The notes: generated from the sequence alone by a model not told the origin. DNA of 35,020 bases from an uncultured Bacteroidota bacterium (GCA_902514225.1 CABXPN010000009.1:1-35020); one strand, 5' to 3'. Positions 8,089 through 16,477 are shown, counted from the first letter of the stretch. Translations and numbers: made by a program.

Positions 8089-9474
8089 TTATTGTTTTTT
8101 TGCTATTTGTGCTAAAAGATCTGCTTCTACTACAATTTTTCCATTAACAAATCCTGTTCCGTGCATATGACAAAGTCCTCTTCTGATTGGAGATATTAAC
8201 TCTAGTTTAAATATTATAGTGTCTCCAGGTACAACTTTTTGTTTGAATTTAGCATTATCAATTTTCATGAAATATGCTAAATAATTTTCCGGATCCTCAA
8301 CAGTATTTAGAATTAAAACTCCTCCTGCTTGTGCCATTGTTTCTAATTGTAAAACTCCAGGCATAACAGGTGATCCAGGGAAATGACCTTTAAAGTAATC
8401 TTCCTCTTCTTTTACAAATTTTGTTCCTACAATAAAATCATCTCCTAAATCTCTAATTTCATCAATAAAAAGAAATGGATCTCTATGTGGAAGAATTTTT
8501 TTAATTTGTTCTCTGTTGTAAATTGGTTTTTCATCAAAATTCACATGTGGTTCAGTGGTTTTCATATCTTTAATTATTATATCTTTTATTTTTTTTGCAA
8601 AATTTGTATTATGTAAATGTCCTGGTTTTGTGGTGATTATTTTACCTTTAATTTTATATCCACACAAGGAAAGGTCTCCAATCACATCTAATAATTTATG
8701 TCTTGCAGTTTCATTCTTATATCTTAATTTTAAATTACTTAAAATTCCATCAGAACTTACACTAATATTTTCTTTTCCGAATAGAGTTGCTAAATTACTA
8801 AGTTTTGTTGTATCTAACTCATTTTCAACAATAACAATTGCATTATTTATATCTCCACCCTTTATAAGGTTATTGTCTAATAGTTCCTCTAATTCCTCTA
8901 AAAAACAGAAAGTTCTTGAAGGAGCGATTTCAATATTAAATTCATCCAGATTATTTAATACTGCTTTCTGAATTCCTAAAGTTTCAGAATTATAATCAAT
9001 TGTTGTTTCAATTGAAAAATTATCAGATGGAATTGCGATTATTTCTGTTCCAGATTCTTCATCAAAATATCTTATTTCTCTCTTAACTTTATAGATTTTT
9101 TGGAAACTCTTTTGCTTAACTGTACCAACCTCAGAAATCTTATCAGAGAACTCTTTTGCACTACCATCTAAAATAGGGACTTCTACATTATCAATCTCAA
9201 TAATTAAATTATCAATATTATTAGCAGTGATTGCAGCAAGTAAATGTTCAATAGTTTTTACTTCAACATCTTTAATTCCTAAATTTGTACTTCTCTCAGT
9301 AGAAACAATATATGTAATATCTGCTGGGATTTCAAAATTATCTTTATCTGTTCTGACAAAAACAATTCCTTTATTTTCTGTTGCAGGTTTTAAAGTAATG
9401 TTAGAGAAAATTCCTGTATGTATTCCTTTTCCTGAAAAAGAAACTGACCTCTTAATTGTTCTTTGCTTTTCCAT
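8089..9474 (-). CDS. lpxC/fabZ: Bifunctional UDP-3-O-acyl-GlcNAc deacetylase / 3-hydroxyacyl-ACP dehydratase (LpxC-FabZ)
   Basis: A 461-residue fusion typical of Bacteroidota. Residues 1 to about 305 are LpxC: zinc ligands H77 (KTIEHLLAA), H259 and D263 (ARHKLLDVIGD), and the catalytic H286 (KPGHLHNTNF). Residues about 310-461 are FabZ, a hot-dog-fold dehydratase, with catalytic H364 in YFKGHFPGSPVMPGV and E378 in LQLETMAQ. LpxC commits the cell to lipid A; FabZ dehydrates hydroxyacyl-ACP for fatty acid elongation. Both compete for the hydroxyacyl-ACP pool, so fusion fixes their ratio. The stop of lpxD overlaps the start by one base. Confidence 0.97.
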   Translation of the reverse strand: MEKQRTIKRSVSFSGKGIHTGIFSNITLKPATENKGIVFVRTDKDNFEIPADITYIVSTERSTNLGIKDVEVKTIEHLLAAITANNIDNLIIEIDNVEVPILDGSAKEFSDKISEVGTVKQKSFQKIYKVKREIRYFDEESGTEIIAIPSDNFSIETTIDYNSETLGIQKAVLNNLDEFNIEIAPSRTFCFLEELEELLDNNLIKGGDINNAIVIVENELDTTKLSNLATLFGKENISVSSDGILSNLKLRYKNETARHKLLDVIGDLSLCGYKIKGKIITTKPGHLHNTNFAKKIKDIIIKDMKTTEPHVNFDEKPIYNREQIKKILPHRDPFLFIDEIRDLGDDFIVGTKFVKEEEDYFKGHFPGSPVMPGVLQLETMAQAGGVLILNTVEDPENYLAYFMKIDNAKFKQKVVPGDTIIFKLELISPIRRGLCHMHGTGFVNGKIVVEADLLAQIAKKQ

Positions 9475-10496
9475 TAATTATCTAAAGATTTTTTAATGTT
9501 TTGTAGTGTTTCATACATTTGTGGTAATCTTTTAAAGATAATATATGATCTTAAAAAATCTTTCTGATTAAAAGCGTAAGGTCCCTGTATGGTTTCTCCA
9601 TCTTTAATGTTAGATCCAACTCCAGTATGTCCGGCAACTCTAACATTATCTCCTATTTTTAGATGTCCTGCAATACCAGTAGAACCTCCAATAAGACAAT
9701 TTTTTCCAATTTTTGTACTACCTGCAATTCCAACTAAACCTGCAATCACAGTATTCTCTCCTATAACAACATTATGCCCAATCTGAATTTGGTTATCTAA
9801 TTTTGCTCCTTTATGAATAATTGTAGACCCCATTGTTGCTCTGTCAATAGTTGTATTAGATCCAATTTCCACATTTTCATGAGTTACAACATTTCCAATT
9901 TGCTGAATTTTAGTAAACTCTCCTTCAGAATTTGGAGCAAACCCGAAACCATCAGAACCAATTACCGATCCTGAGTGAATAATATTTTCTTTCCCAATAG
10001 TTATATTTTCGTAAATTTTTACTCCGGAAAATAGAGTTGAATTATCTTTAATTTCTACATTATCACCAATAAAACAATGAGGGTATAAAACTACATTATC
10101 ACCTATTGTCGAGTTTTTTCCTATAAATACAAAAGGAGCAATATGACAGTTTTTACCAATATTTACATTTTCTGAAATATGAGCTTTTTCGGATAATAAA
10201 GGTTTTTTAGAGTTAATTTTATTATATAAATCTAATAATTTAGAAAAAGAAGAATATGCATCTTCCACTCTTATTAATGTAGGAGAAACTTCTTTTTCAA
10301 GTACTAAATCATCATTAACGATAACAACAGAAGCATCTGAAGAATATATAAAATGTGTGTATTTCGTATTAGATAAGAAACATAAACCTCCTTCTTTTCC
10401 TTCTTCTATTTTAGCAACATAAGAAACAGATACAGTTGAATCCCCTTCAATTGTTCCTCCTAAAATATTTGCAATCTCCTGAGCTGAATATTTCAT
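9474..10496 (-). CDS. lpxD: UDP-3-O-(3-hydroxyacyl)glucosamine N-acyltransferase
   Basis: 340 residues. An N-terminal uridine-binding domain (about 1-100) is followed by hexapeptide-repeat beta-helix and a short C-terminal helical part. GSDGFGFAP at about 180-188 and the catalytic QIGHNVVIG (H241, equivalent to E. coli His239) are diagnostic. It performs the third lipid A step, N-acylation. It heads the tightly packed ten-gene run and has its own predicted promoter box (10501-10508) ending only 4 nt before this ATG, which would make the mRNA leaderless. A 31-nt gap separates it from the upstream HD gene, so read-through is also possible. Confidence 0.96.
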   Translation of the reverse strand: MKYSAQEIANILGGTIEGDSTVSVSYVAKIEEGKEGGLCFLSNTKYTHFIYSSDASVVIVNDDLVLEKEVSPTLIRVEDAYSSFSKLLDLYNKINSKKPLLSEKAHISENVNIGKNCHIAPFVFIGKNSTIGDNVVLYPHCFIGDNVEIKDNSTLFSGVKIYENITIGKENIIHSGSVIGSDGFGFAPNSEGEFTKIQQIGNVVTHENVEIGSNTTIDRATMGSTIIHKGAKLDNQIQIGHNVVIGENTVIAGLVGIAGSTKIGKNCLIGGSTGIAGHLKIGDNVRVAGHTGVGSNIKDGETIQGPYAFNQKDFLRSYIIFKRLPQMYETLQNIKKSLDN

Positions 10497-10500
10497 TCTG

Positions 10501-10508
10501 CAAACTTA
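10501..10508 (-). promoter_or_regulatory. -7 box of lpxD, 4 nt before the start codon
   Basis: Minus-strand TAAGTTTG, an exact TAnnTTTG match followed by C. Only four bases separate it from the ATG at 10496, so transcription is predicted to begin at or next to the start codon. No clear -33 TTTG is seen at 18-21 nt upstream. Confidence 0.5.
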
Positions 10509-10527
10509 GTAAATTTTATCTGTTTTA

Positions 10528-11754
10528 TTATCTAGGATAACAAAGGAAATATTTATTGACTGTTTTACTTAAGGCGTCAATATTAAATTGGTCAGAAGCG
10601 TCTGTAATATCTTTTACTTCAGAATTTTTCATCAGAATATTGATATGTGTTTTGCTATATTGATAAGCATTATTACTTACTTTGTCAGTAAATACTAGAT
10701 AAGAAACTTCTTCATCTGATATCTGATATTTTGTTTTTAAGACTTCTTTTATTTTAGAGATTTCAGCGGATTTGAATTTGTTATTTTGAGTTATAATTTT
10801 TAATGGCTTCCGTTCTAAAATACTTTTACATAATGTAGAAAGTACAAAATCATCTGAATGCTGCCATTCTTTTAAACACGAATAAATATCATGATCATCA
10901 AGTTGAGAGAACGATTCTAATAGTTTTCTGTTTGTTTTAAAATCTTCTAATGAATAATTTGAGTTTAAAAATATTTTTAACGCAGTAGTAGAAGATAAAA
11001 CTTCATTGTTTTTTAAAAGATATTTTGCTCTTTGTAAGATCTTTATTAGTGTATTTTCTGCAGAAAGAACAGTTTTATGAAGATAAACTTGCCAATACAT
11101 TAACCTCCTTGCAATTAGGAATTTTTCTATAGAATAAATTCCTTTTTCTTCAATTACAAGTTCATCATTTACTACATCTAACATGTTTATAATTCGTTCA
11201 GTTCCAATATTCCCTTCGGTTACTCCTGTAAAAAAACTATCTCTTTTTAAGTAGTCAAGCCTATCCATGTCAAGTTGTGATGAAACTAATTGATGAAGGA
11301 ATTTTTTATGATATTTATTATTAAATATTTTAATTGATAAACTAAGTTTCCCATCAAACTCTATATTTAATTTTTCCATAAAAATATTAGAAAGATCTTC
11401 ATGTGAGATATTGTTGGCAATACTATTTTCTAAAGCATGAGAAAAAGGACCGTGACCAATATCGTGTAATAAAATTGCTATTTTTAAAGCTTCTTCTTCC
11501 TCTACTGTGATTTCGTGCCCTTTATTCCTAATCTGAAGAATTGCTTTTGTCATTAAAAACATACACCCAAGTGCATGATGAAATCGGGTGTGATATGCAC
11601 CAGGATAAACTAAATAGGAAAGTCCTAACTGTGTTATTCTTCTTAATCTCTGGAAATATGGATGTTCTATAAGGTCAAAAATTATTCCTCTTTCTAAAGT
11701 AATAAACCCATAAATTGGGTCGTTTATAATTTTATTCTTTTTTGTTTCCTTCAT
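10528..11754 (-). CDS. HD-domain phosphohydrolase (dNTPase/SAMHD1-like)
   Basis: 408 residues. The N-terminal half has the HD metal-binding signature: H60 in YHTRFHHALG, the H97-D98 pair in ILLHDIGHGPFSHALE, and a downstream Asp in SSQLDMDRLDYLKRD (about 162-167). This arrangement matches the dGTPase/SAMHD1-like branch, which hydrolyses deoxynucleoside triphosphates, but substrate cannot be fixed from sequence. The C-terminal half is less conserved and helical. In Bacteroidota this gene is commonly found upstream of lpxD and divergent from porX, as here (55-bp shared spacer). TTATTTGC lies 7 nt before its ATG, a partial -7 box match. Confidence 0.88.
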   Translation of the reverse strand: MKETKKNKIINDPIYGFITLERGIIFDLIEHPYFQRLRRITQLGLSYLVYPGAYHTRFHHALGCMFLMTKAILQIRNKGHEITVEEEEALKIAILLHDIGHGPFSHALENSIANNISHEDLSNIFMEKLNIEFDGKLSLSIKIFNNKYHKKFLHQLVSSQLDMDRLDYLKRDSFFTGVTEGNIGTERIINMLDVVNDELVIEEKGIYSIEKFLIARRLMYWQVYLHKTVLSAENTLIKILQRAKYLLKNNEVLSSTTALKIFLNSNYSLEDFKTNRKLLESFSQLDDHDIYSCLKEWQHSDDFVLSTLCKSILERKPLKIITQNNKFKSAEISKIKEVLKTKYQISDEEVSYLVFTDKVSNNAYQYSKTHINILMKNSEVKDITDASDQFNIDALSKTVNKYFLCYPR

Positions 11755-11809
11755 TATAGGGCAAATAACGGATATTTTTTTGATTTTTGTAAAACTAAAT
11801 AGATAAAAG

Positions 11810-13360
11810 ATGATTTCAATACTTTGGGTAGATGATGAGATAGAATTACTTAAACCTCACATGATTTTTTTAGAGAATAAAGGTTATTCCGTTACCCCTG
11901 TAAATAGTGGTAATGAAGCACTTGATCTTATTGAATCTAAAAAGTTTGATTTGGTGTTTTTAGATGAGAACATGCCTGGTCTTTCTGGCTTAGAAACATT
12001 AAGTTTAATGAAGAAAAAACAAGCTAATCTTTCTGTAATAATGATTACTAAGAGTGAAGAGGAAAGTATAATGGAAGAAGCTATTGGTTCCAAAATTTCT
12101 GATTATTTGATAAAACCTGTAAATCCAAATCAGATTTTACTTTCAATTAAAAAAAATATTGATACGAGCAGATTAGTTGAGGAGAAAACAACAAAAGATT
12201 ACCAACAAGAATTTCGAAATATTAGTATGACCTTGTCTGAAAGGTTAAACAAGCATCAATGGAGAGATATTTTTAAGAAACTTACTTTTTGGGAGTTAGA
12301 GTTAGAAAAATCAGGAGATGAAAGTGTAGAAAGTATTTTATCAATGCAGAAAACGGAAGCAAATTCTCAGTTTTTTAAATTTATTAAGGAAAATTATCAA
12401 GATTGGGTAAATGGTGTTGATGCTCCTTTACTATCTCATAATCTGGTAAGAAAGAAAGTTCTTCCTTTAATGGAGGAGAATAAACCTACTTATCTGATTG
12501 TTATTGATAATTTAAGATACGACCAGTGGAAAATTATTGAACCTACAATTATTAAGGATTTTGAGGTTGTAAAAGACGAGATGTATTATAGTATTTTGCC
12601 TACTGCAACTCAATATTCCAGAAATGCAATATTTGCAGGATTGTTACCTTCTGAAATTCAGAAAAGATTTGGTGATAAATGGAAAAATGATGAAGATGAA
12701 GGGGGTAAAAATATGTTTGAAGAAGATTTCTTTATTGATCAGCTTCAAAGGTTAGGGAAATCAAGTTCAAAACATTCCTATACAAAAATTACAAATTTAG
12801 ATTTTGGAAGAAAGGTAGTAGCTAGGATTCCGAATATGAAGATAAATGATGTGAATGTTATTGTTTATAATTTTGTAGATATGTTGTCTCATGCCAGAAC
12901 GGACATGAAAGTTATAAAGGAGCTTGCAGATGATGATGCAGCTTACAGATCTCTAACTTCTTCTTGGTTTGAGCATTCTCCTTTAAGAGATATTATGAAA
13001 CAAATTGCTAAACAAAATGCAAATATTGTAATAACTACAGACCATGGAACAATAAATGTAAATAAACCATCTAAAGTAATAGGTGATAGAAATGTAAATG
13101 CTAATTTGAGATATAAACAAGGAAAAAATCTTAATTATAATAAAAAGGATGTTTTTGAAATAGAACGACCTGAAGATTTTTATTTGCCTAAACAAAATGT
13201 TAGTTCAAAGTATATTTTTGCAAAAGAAGATATGTACTTTGTTTATCAGAATAATTACAACCAGTTTGTAAATACATATAAAAACACATATCAGCATGGA
13301 GGTATTTCGTTAGAAGAAATGTTAATTCCTGTAGTAACTTTAAAAAGTAAGAATAATTAA
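11810..13360 (+). CDS. porX: PorX, response regulator with PglZ-type alkaline phosphatase domain
   Basis: 516 residues. The receiver domain (1 to about 118) has acidic pocket D8/D9, phospho-acceptor D52 (FLDENMPG), T80 and K102 (LIKPVNP). A helical linker leads to a PglZ domain of the alkaline phosphatase superfamily (about 220-516) with likely metal ligands D233 (VIDNLRYDQW), T266 (PTATQYSRN), D357 and H361 (VDMLSHARTD), D411-H412 (TTDHGT) and H496 (YQHGG). PorX is the response regulator paired with PorY and the sigma factor SigP in control of T9SS genes; its PglZ domain has been described as a phosphodiesterase acting on oligonucleotides. There is no DNA-binding domain. It shares one base with tsaE. 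No porY is in the window. Confidence 0.95.
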   Translation: MISILWVDDEIELLKPHMIFLENKGYSVTPVNSGNEALDLIESKKFDLVFLDENMPGLSGLETLSLMKKKQANLSVIMITKSEEESIMEEAIGSKISDYLIKPVNPNQILLSIKKNIDTSRLVEEKTTKDYQQEFRNISMTLSERLNKHQWRDIFKKLTFWELELEKSGDESVESILSMQKTEANSQFFKFIKENYQDWVNGVDAPLLSHNLVRKKVLPLMEENKPTYLIVIDNLRYDQWKIIEPTIIKDFEVVKDEMYYSILPTATQYSRNAIFAGLLPSEIQKRFGDKWKNDEDEGGKNMFEEDFFIDQLQRLGKSSSKHSYTKITNLDFGRKVVARIPNMKINDVNVIVYNFVDMLSHARTDMKVIKELADDDAAYRSLTSSWFEHSPLRDIMKQIAKQNANIVITTDHGTINVNKPSKVIGDRNVNANLRYKQGKNLNYNKKDVFEIERPEDFYLPKQNVSSKYIFAKEDMYFVYQNNYNQFVNTYKNTYQHGGISLEEMLIPVVTLKSKNN

Positions 13361-13770
13361 TGAAATTTGTTGTAAATTGCATTTCTGATCTAAAAGAAGT
13401 TGCTGTTGAAGTTTTAAAACTTTCGGAAGGTAAAAACATAATTTGTTTTTACGGAGAAATGGGAGTTGGAAAAACAACTTTTATAAAAGAAATTTGTAAG
13501 GAACTAGAAGTGATAGACAATGTTAGTAGCCCAACATTTTCTATTGTAAATGAGTATAAAACAAAGAATGATAAATTTGTTTTTCATTTTGATTTTTACA
13601 GATTAGAAACAGAAGAAGAAGCATTCGACATGGGATATGAAGAATATTTTTATAACGATAACTTATGTTTTGTTGAGTGGCCAGAAAAAATTAAATCATT
13701 ATTACCAAACGAAATATTAAAGTTAGAAATGATAAAAGAAAACGAAAAAAGAATAATTGTAATACTTTAA
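13360..13770 (+). CDS. tsaE: tRNA threonylcarbamoyladenosine biosynthesis ATPase TsaE
   Basis: 136 residues with Walker A GEMGVGKTTF (G32 to about T40), followed by SSPTFSIVNEY, HFDFYRLE and FVEWPEK, the classical TsaE pattern. It is the ATPase that works with TsaB, TsaC and TsaD to make t6A37 in tRNAs reading ANN codons. Only tsaE of that pathway is in this window. The ATG overlaps the TAA of porX by one base, indicating a shared transcript; this porX-tsaE order is common in Bacteroidota. Confidence 0.95.
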   Translation: MKFVVNCISDLKEVAVEVLKLSEGKNIICFYGEMGVGKTTFIKEICKELEVIDNVSSPTFSIVNEYKTKNDKFVFHFDFYRLETEEEAFDMGYEEYFYNDNLCFVEWPEKIKSLLPNEILKLEMIKENEKRIIVIL

Positions 13771-13772
13771 TT

Positions 13773-14978
13773 ATGAAAAAAGATAATGTTTACGGGACTT
13801 TTGGCATTCTCCCTAAAGAAGAAATGTTAGAAGTAAAACAAGATTTTAAGAAACTTAAGATTGGTGTTCCGAAAGAGAGTTCTTTTCAAGAAAATAGAAT
13901 CTCTTTAAGTCCTGATGCGGTAGCTTTATTATCGCATAACGGACATTCTGTTGTAATTGAATCTATGGCGGGTAATGGAGCTAACTTTACAGATAAAGAA
14001 TTTTCTGATGCAGGTGCTGAAATTGTATTTTCGAAAGAAGAAGTCTTTCAGTCTGATATTATTGTAAAGATTGAGCCACCTACAAAATCGGAGTTAAAAC
14101 TGATGAAAGAAGGTCAGCAACTTATTTCAGCAATACAATTACAAACCAGAGATAAAAGTTATTTTAATGATCTTTTAAAGAAAGATATTTCTTCAGTAGC
14201 AATCGAATATATAAAAGATGATGAAGGAAAGTTACCTTTACTTAGAATAATGAGTGAAATTGCAGGAAACACTTCTTTATTAATAGCTTCAGAATACTTA
14301 AGTAATATTAATTCTGGTAAAGGATTAATGCTTGGTGGAGTAACAGGAATTTCTCCAACAGATGTTGTAATTATTGGAGCGGGTACAGTAGGAGAGTATG
14401 CATGTAAAACTGCAGTAGCTTTAGGATGTAATGTTAAGGTTTTCGATACATCTTTATCAAGATTAAGAAGAATACAAAATATTACAAACAGAACGGTTAG
14501 TACTTCAATGGTTCAACCAAAATCATTAAGAAAAGCTTTAAGAAGAGCAGATGTAGTTATTGGAGCTTTAAGGTCTGGTGAAGGTAGAACTCCATGCATA
14601 GTTTCTGAAGGAATGGTGGAGGATATGAAAGAGGGTTCGATTATTATTGATGTTAGTATTGATCATGGAGGATGTTTTGAAACTTCAGAACTTACAACTC
14701 ATAAAAACCCTGTAGTAAATAAACATGGAGTCTTACATTATGGAGTACCAAATATAGCTAGTAGAGTTGCTCGTACTTCTTCTTTTGCGGTTTGTAGTGT
14801 TATTTCCCCAATTTTACTTAGAATAGGAGAGGAGGGTGGTATAAAGAACTTAATGAGAAAAGATGAAGGTTTTAGGAGAGGAGTGTATACTTTTAAGAGT
14901 ATGATGACCAATAAAACTTTGTCTAAAATGTTTGATTTCCCGTATAAAGATTTAGATTTAATAATTTCAGCACTATAA
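13773..14978 (+). CDS. Alanine dehydrogenase-like NAD(P)-dependent enzyme
   Basis: 401 residues, with about 25 residues before the usual AlaDH start (KIGVPKESSFQENRISLSP). The Rossmann motif is VVIIGAGTVGEYACKTAVALG around 197-217, and IIDVSIDHGG contains the conserved Asp. It belongs to the alanine dehydrogenase/transhydrogenase alpha-subunit family, normally L-alanine to pyruvate plus ammonia with NAD+. By my recalled alignment to Mycobacterium tuberculosis AlaDH, the substrate-site Lys75 and His96 correspond here to E101 (KIEPP) and Q122 (SAIQLQT), so the activity is doubtful. It follows tsaE by 2 nt and precedes a two-TM protein by 4 nt, an order I recognise from other Flavobacteriales. 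Confidence 0.85.
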   Translation: MKKDNVYGTFGILPKEEMLEVKQDFKKLKIGVPKESSFQENRISLSPDAVALLSHNGHSVVIESMAGNGANFTDKEFSDAGAEIVFSKEEVFQSDIIVKIEPPTKSELKLMKEGQQLISAIQLQTRDKSYFNDLLKKDISSVAIEYIKDDEGKLPLLRIMSEIAGNTSLLIASEYLSNINSGKGLMLGGVTGISPTDVVIIGAGTVGEYACKTAVALGCNVKVFDTSLSRLRRIQNITNRTVSTSMVQPKSLRKALRRADVVIGALRSGEGRTPCIVSEGMVEDMKEGSIIIDVSIDHGGCFETSELTTHKNPVVNKHGVLHYGVPNIASRVARTSSFAVCSVISPILLRIGEEGGIKNLMRKDEGFRRGVYTFKSMMTNKTLSKMFDFPYKDLDLIISAL

Positions 14979-14982
14979 ATAT

Positions 14983-15498
14983 ATGTTAAGAAGATTAAAG
15001 TTTTTTGCTTTTGGAGCATTAATTAGTGTTATATTTCTTTCAATTGGCCCAGAAAATAGGATGAAAAATACACTTTATGCTTATGTCGATTATTTCAATC
15101 CTGATAAAAGAGTTACCGGTCAGTTGTTGTTGGCGGACTCTATCATTTATACTAATAATACTTCTAATGAAATTGAGGATTTTATGGAGGGTTCTTGGGT
15201 TAATCATGAGTTGATAGATAAAAAAAGTTATCCTAAAGTTTTTGTTTTAGAAAAGAATGATAATGAGGTTCCTTCAAGATTAAAAGTTGATTTTTATAAT
15301 AAAGAAGAACGAAAAATTGATGGAGAGTTAAAAAGATATAATAAGTCTGTTTTTTATGAGATTGAAACAAATGTAACTATCTCAGAAAGGTCGTTTAAGA
15401 GTTATTATTCGTTAATAGGTATCTTCCTTTTGGTGATGATTCCAGTTAGTTTATTAGTCAGAAAATTAATAAGAAAGAGAAGATTAGAGTTGGAGTAA
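14983..15498 (+). CDS. Two-TM membrane protein of unknown function downstream of the AlaDH-like gene
   Basis: 171 residues. One membrane helix near 6-22 and a second near 144-160, followed by a basic tail (RKLIRKRR), flank an extracytoplasmic or cytoplasmic loop of about 120 residues that is rich in Lys, Glu and Tyr. The segment NRMKNTLYAYVDYFNPDKRV resembles the beginning of small proteins often annotated DUF4258 at the same position after the AlaDH gene in Flavobacteriales, but the match is from memory and weak. The N-terminal helix is either an anchor or an uncleaved signal. It begins 4 nt after the AlaDH-like stop and closes the porX run. Function unknown. Confidence 0.78.
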   Translation: MLRRLKFFAFGALISVIFLSIGPENRMKNTLYAYVDYFNPDKRVTGQLLLADSIIYTNNTSNEIEDFMEGSWVNHELIDKKSYPKVFVLEKNDNEVPSRLKVDFYNKEERKIDGELKRYNKSVFYEIETNVTISERSFKSYYSLIGIFLLVMIPVSLLVRKLIRKRRLELE

Positions 15499-16008
15499 AA
15501 GAATAATACTGCTACCATTTCCTTTAATTCTGAAATTTATTCAGAAGATAATAAATAAGTAAATTTAGTTTGAGATGATTCTTATTTATAAAGTTACTTT
15601 TAACCAAAGTTAACGAAATTATTTTTTATTTTCCCGATTCTCATTTAAACTCATGTAAGTCATTTGTTTTTAGTGTTTAAGAAGTATAAAAAGTAAGTGG
15701 AGTAAATTTATGTATAAATACGTACGTTTTTCCAAATTTTTTTTTAATTTTGTAGTGTTACTATTTAACAACATATGTAATTTAGGTCCAATACCTATTC
15801 TTTTTTTGTTCTCATTTAGAATAAACGATAGAAAATTTATTATGAATAACAAACAATCTCTCATATGCCTACATTTTTTTATTTAGAGCCTCCTTTTACT
15901 TAAATTACCTAACGAATAAAACAAACTTAGTGTTGTAAAACAAAGTGGTGGTATCGAAAAACCTTAAGAGTAGTATAAAAATTAAAAAAAATAAAATAAA
16001 AAATCAAG
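15499..16008. other. 510-bp gene-poor, very AT-rich intergenic region
   Basis: No gene is supported. There are two weak A/T hairpins (15528-15534 with 15540-15546; 15551-15559 with 15581-15589) lacking terminator T-tracts. TAATTTTG at 15745-15752 matches the -7 consensus on the plus strand and TAGTGTTG at 15928-15935 matches with one mismatch; either might drive the small membrane protein at 16009 with a long leader. A 58-codon reading frame (15710-15886) is Phe-rich because of T-runs and is not credible as a gene. The last 30 bases before 16009 are almost pure A, a typical Bacteroidota translation leader. Confidence 0.5.
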
Positions 16009-16320
16009 ATGAAAAAAATTATATTTTTACTAGCATCAGTTTTAACAATTGGAAATGTAGCATTCGCTTCCTTTCCAGTAACAGAAAATAACACACAAAC
16101 AGAAGTTGTTGTAACTTCATCAGATAATCTAATAGAATCAACTGAAGTACAAGCCCCCGATATGAATTGGGGTGGATTTGCTTTAGGATTTTTCTTAGGA
16201 TTGATAGGTGTGTTAATTGCTTATTTAACAAGTGATAATAAAGATTTCCTCAGATCTACTTGGATTGGTGCTGCTACATGGGCAGTTCTTTATTTACTTT
16301 TAATGTCGGCAGCATATTAA
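16009..16320 (+). CDS. Small exported membrane protein of unknown function
   Basis: 103 residues. A signal peptide of about 20 residues ends NVAFA, followed by a Thr/Glu-rich linker to about residue 48 and a two-helix membrane hairpin: WGGFALGFFLGLIGVLIAYL (about 50-69) and WIGAATWAVLYLLLM (about 86-100), joined by the polar loop TSDNKDFLRST. Glycine spacing in the first helix suggests tight helix packing. Similar short glycine-rich membrane tails occur in many Bacteroidota but I cannot name a family. The start is preceded by an A-rich leader with no Shine-Dalgarno. It is monocistronic, bounded by a long gap upstream and hairpins downstream. Confidence 0.78.
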   Translation: MKKIIFLLASVLTIGNVAFASFPVTENNTQTEVVVTSSDNLIESTEVQAPDMNWGGFALGFFLGLIGVLIAYLTSDNKDFLRSTWIGAATWAVLYLLLMSAAY

Positions 16321-16333
16321 CATTAAATATTCT

Positions 16334-16350
16334 GGTGGGGTACTCCCACC
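16334..16350 (+). other. GC-rich hairpin after the small membrane protein gene
   Basis: GGTGGG (16334-16339) pairs with CCCACC (16345-16350) around a 5-nt loop, 13 nt after the stop. It lacks an immediate T-tract, so it may be an mRNA 3'-stabilising or pausing structure working with the terminator 31 nt downstream. Confidence 0.55.
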
Positions 16351-16380
16351 GTTTAAATTATTATTTAAGAATTTGATATT

Positions 16381-16411
16381 AAAATCTCCACAGAAATGTG
16401 GAGATTTTTTT
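16381..16411 (+). terminator. Intrinsic terminator after the small membrane protein gene
   Basis: AAAATCTCCAC (16381-16391) pairs with GTGGAGATTTT (16398-16408) around a 6-nt loop, and the T-tract runs to 16411. The strong stem plus seven Ts is a textbook Rho-independent terminator separating this gene from ffh. Confidence 0.85.
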
Positions 16412-16477
16412 AATTCATTATATTTTCTTAGTACTAAAAAGTAATGAAGAATTTATTTACAGTAATTAACTAAATAC

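Noticed and set aside
8555..8971. A 138-residue plus-strand open frame opposite lpxC/fabZ
   Set aside because: A shadow of the real gene; the lpxC/fabZ frame has all catalytic motifs.
10528..13360. An anti-phage system made of the HD-domain and PglZ-domain genes
   Set aside because: HD dNTPases and PglZ proteins occur in defence islands, but here the PglZ domain is fused to a receiver (PorX) and the neighbours lpxD and tsaE are core genes.
15670..15864. A 64-residue minus-strand frame in the same gap
   Set aside because: Low complexity, Asn/Lys/Leu-rich, no start context and no homology that I recognise.
15710..15886. A 58-codon plus-strand frame in the long gap (starts MYKYVRFSKFFFNF)
   Set aside because: Phe-rich because of poly-T tracts, no recognisable signal or domain, and a promoter-like box lies inside it. 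Probably chance.
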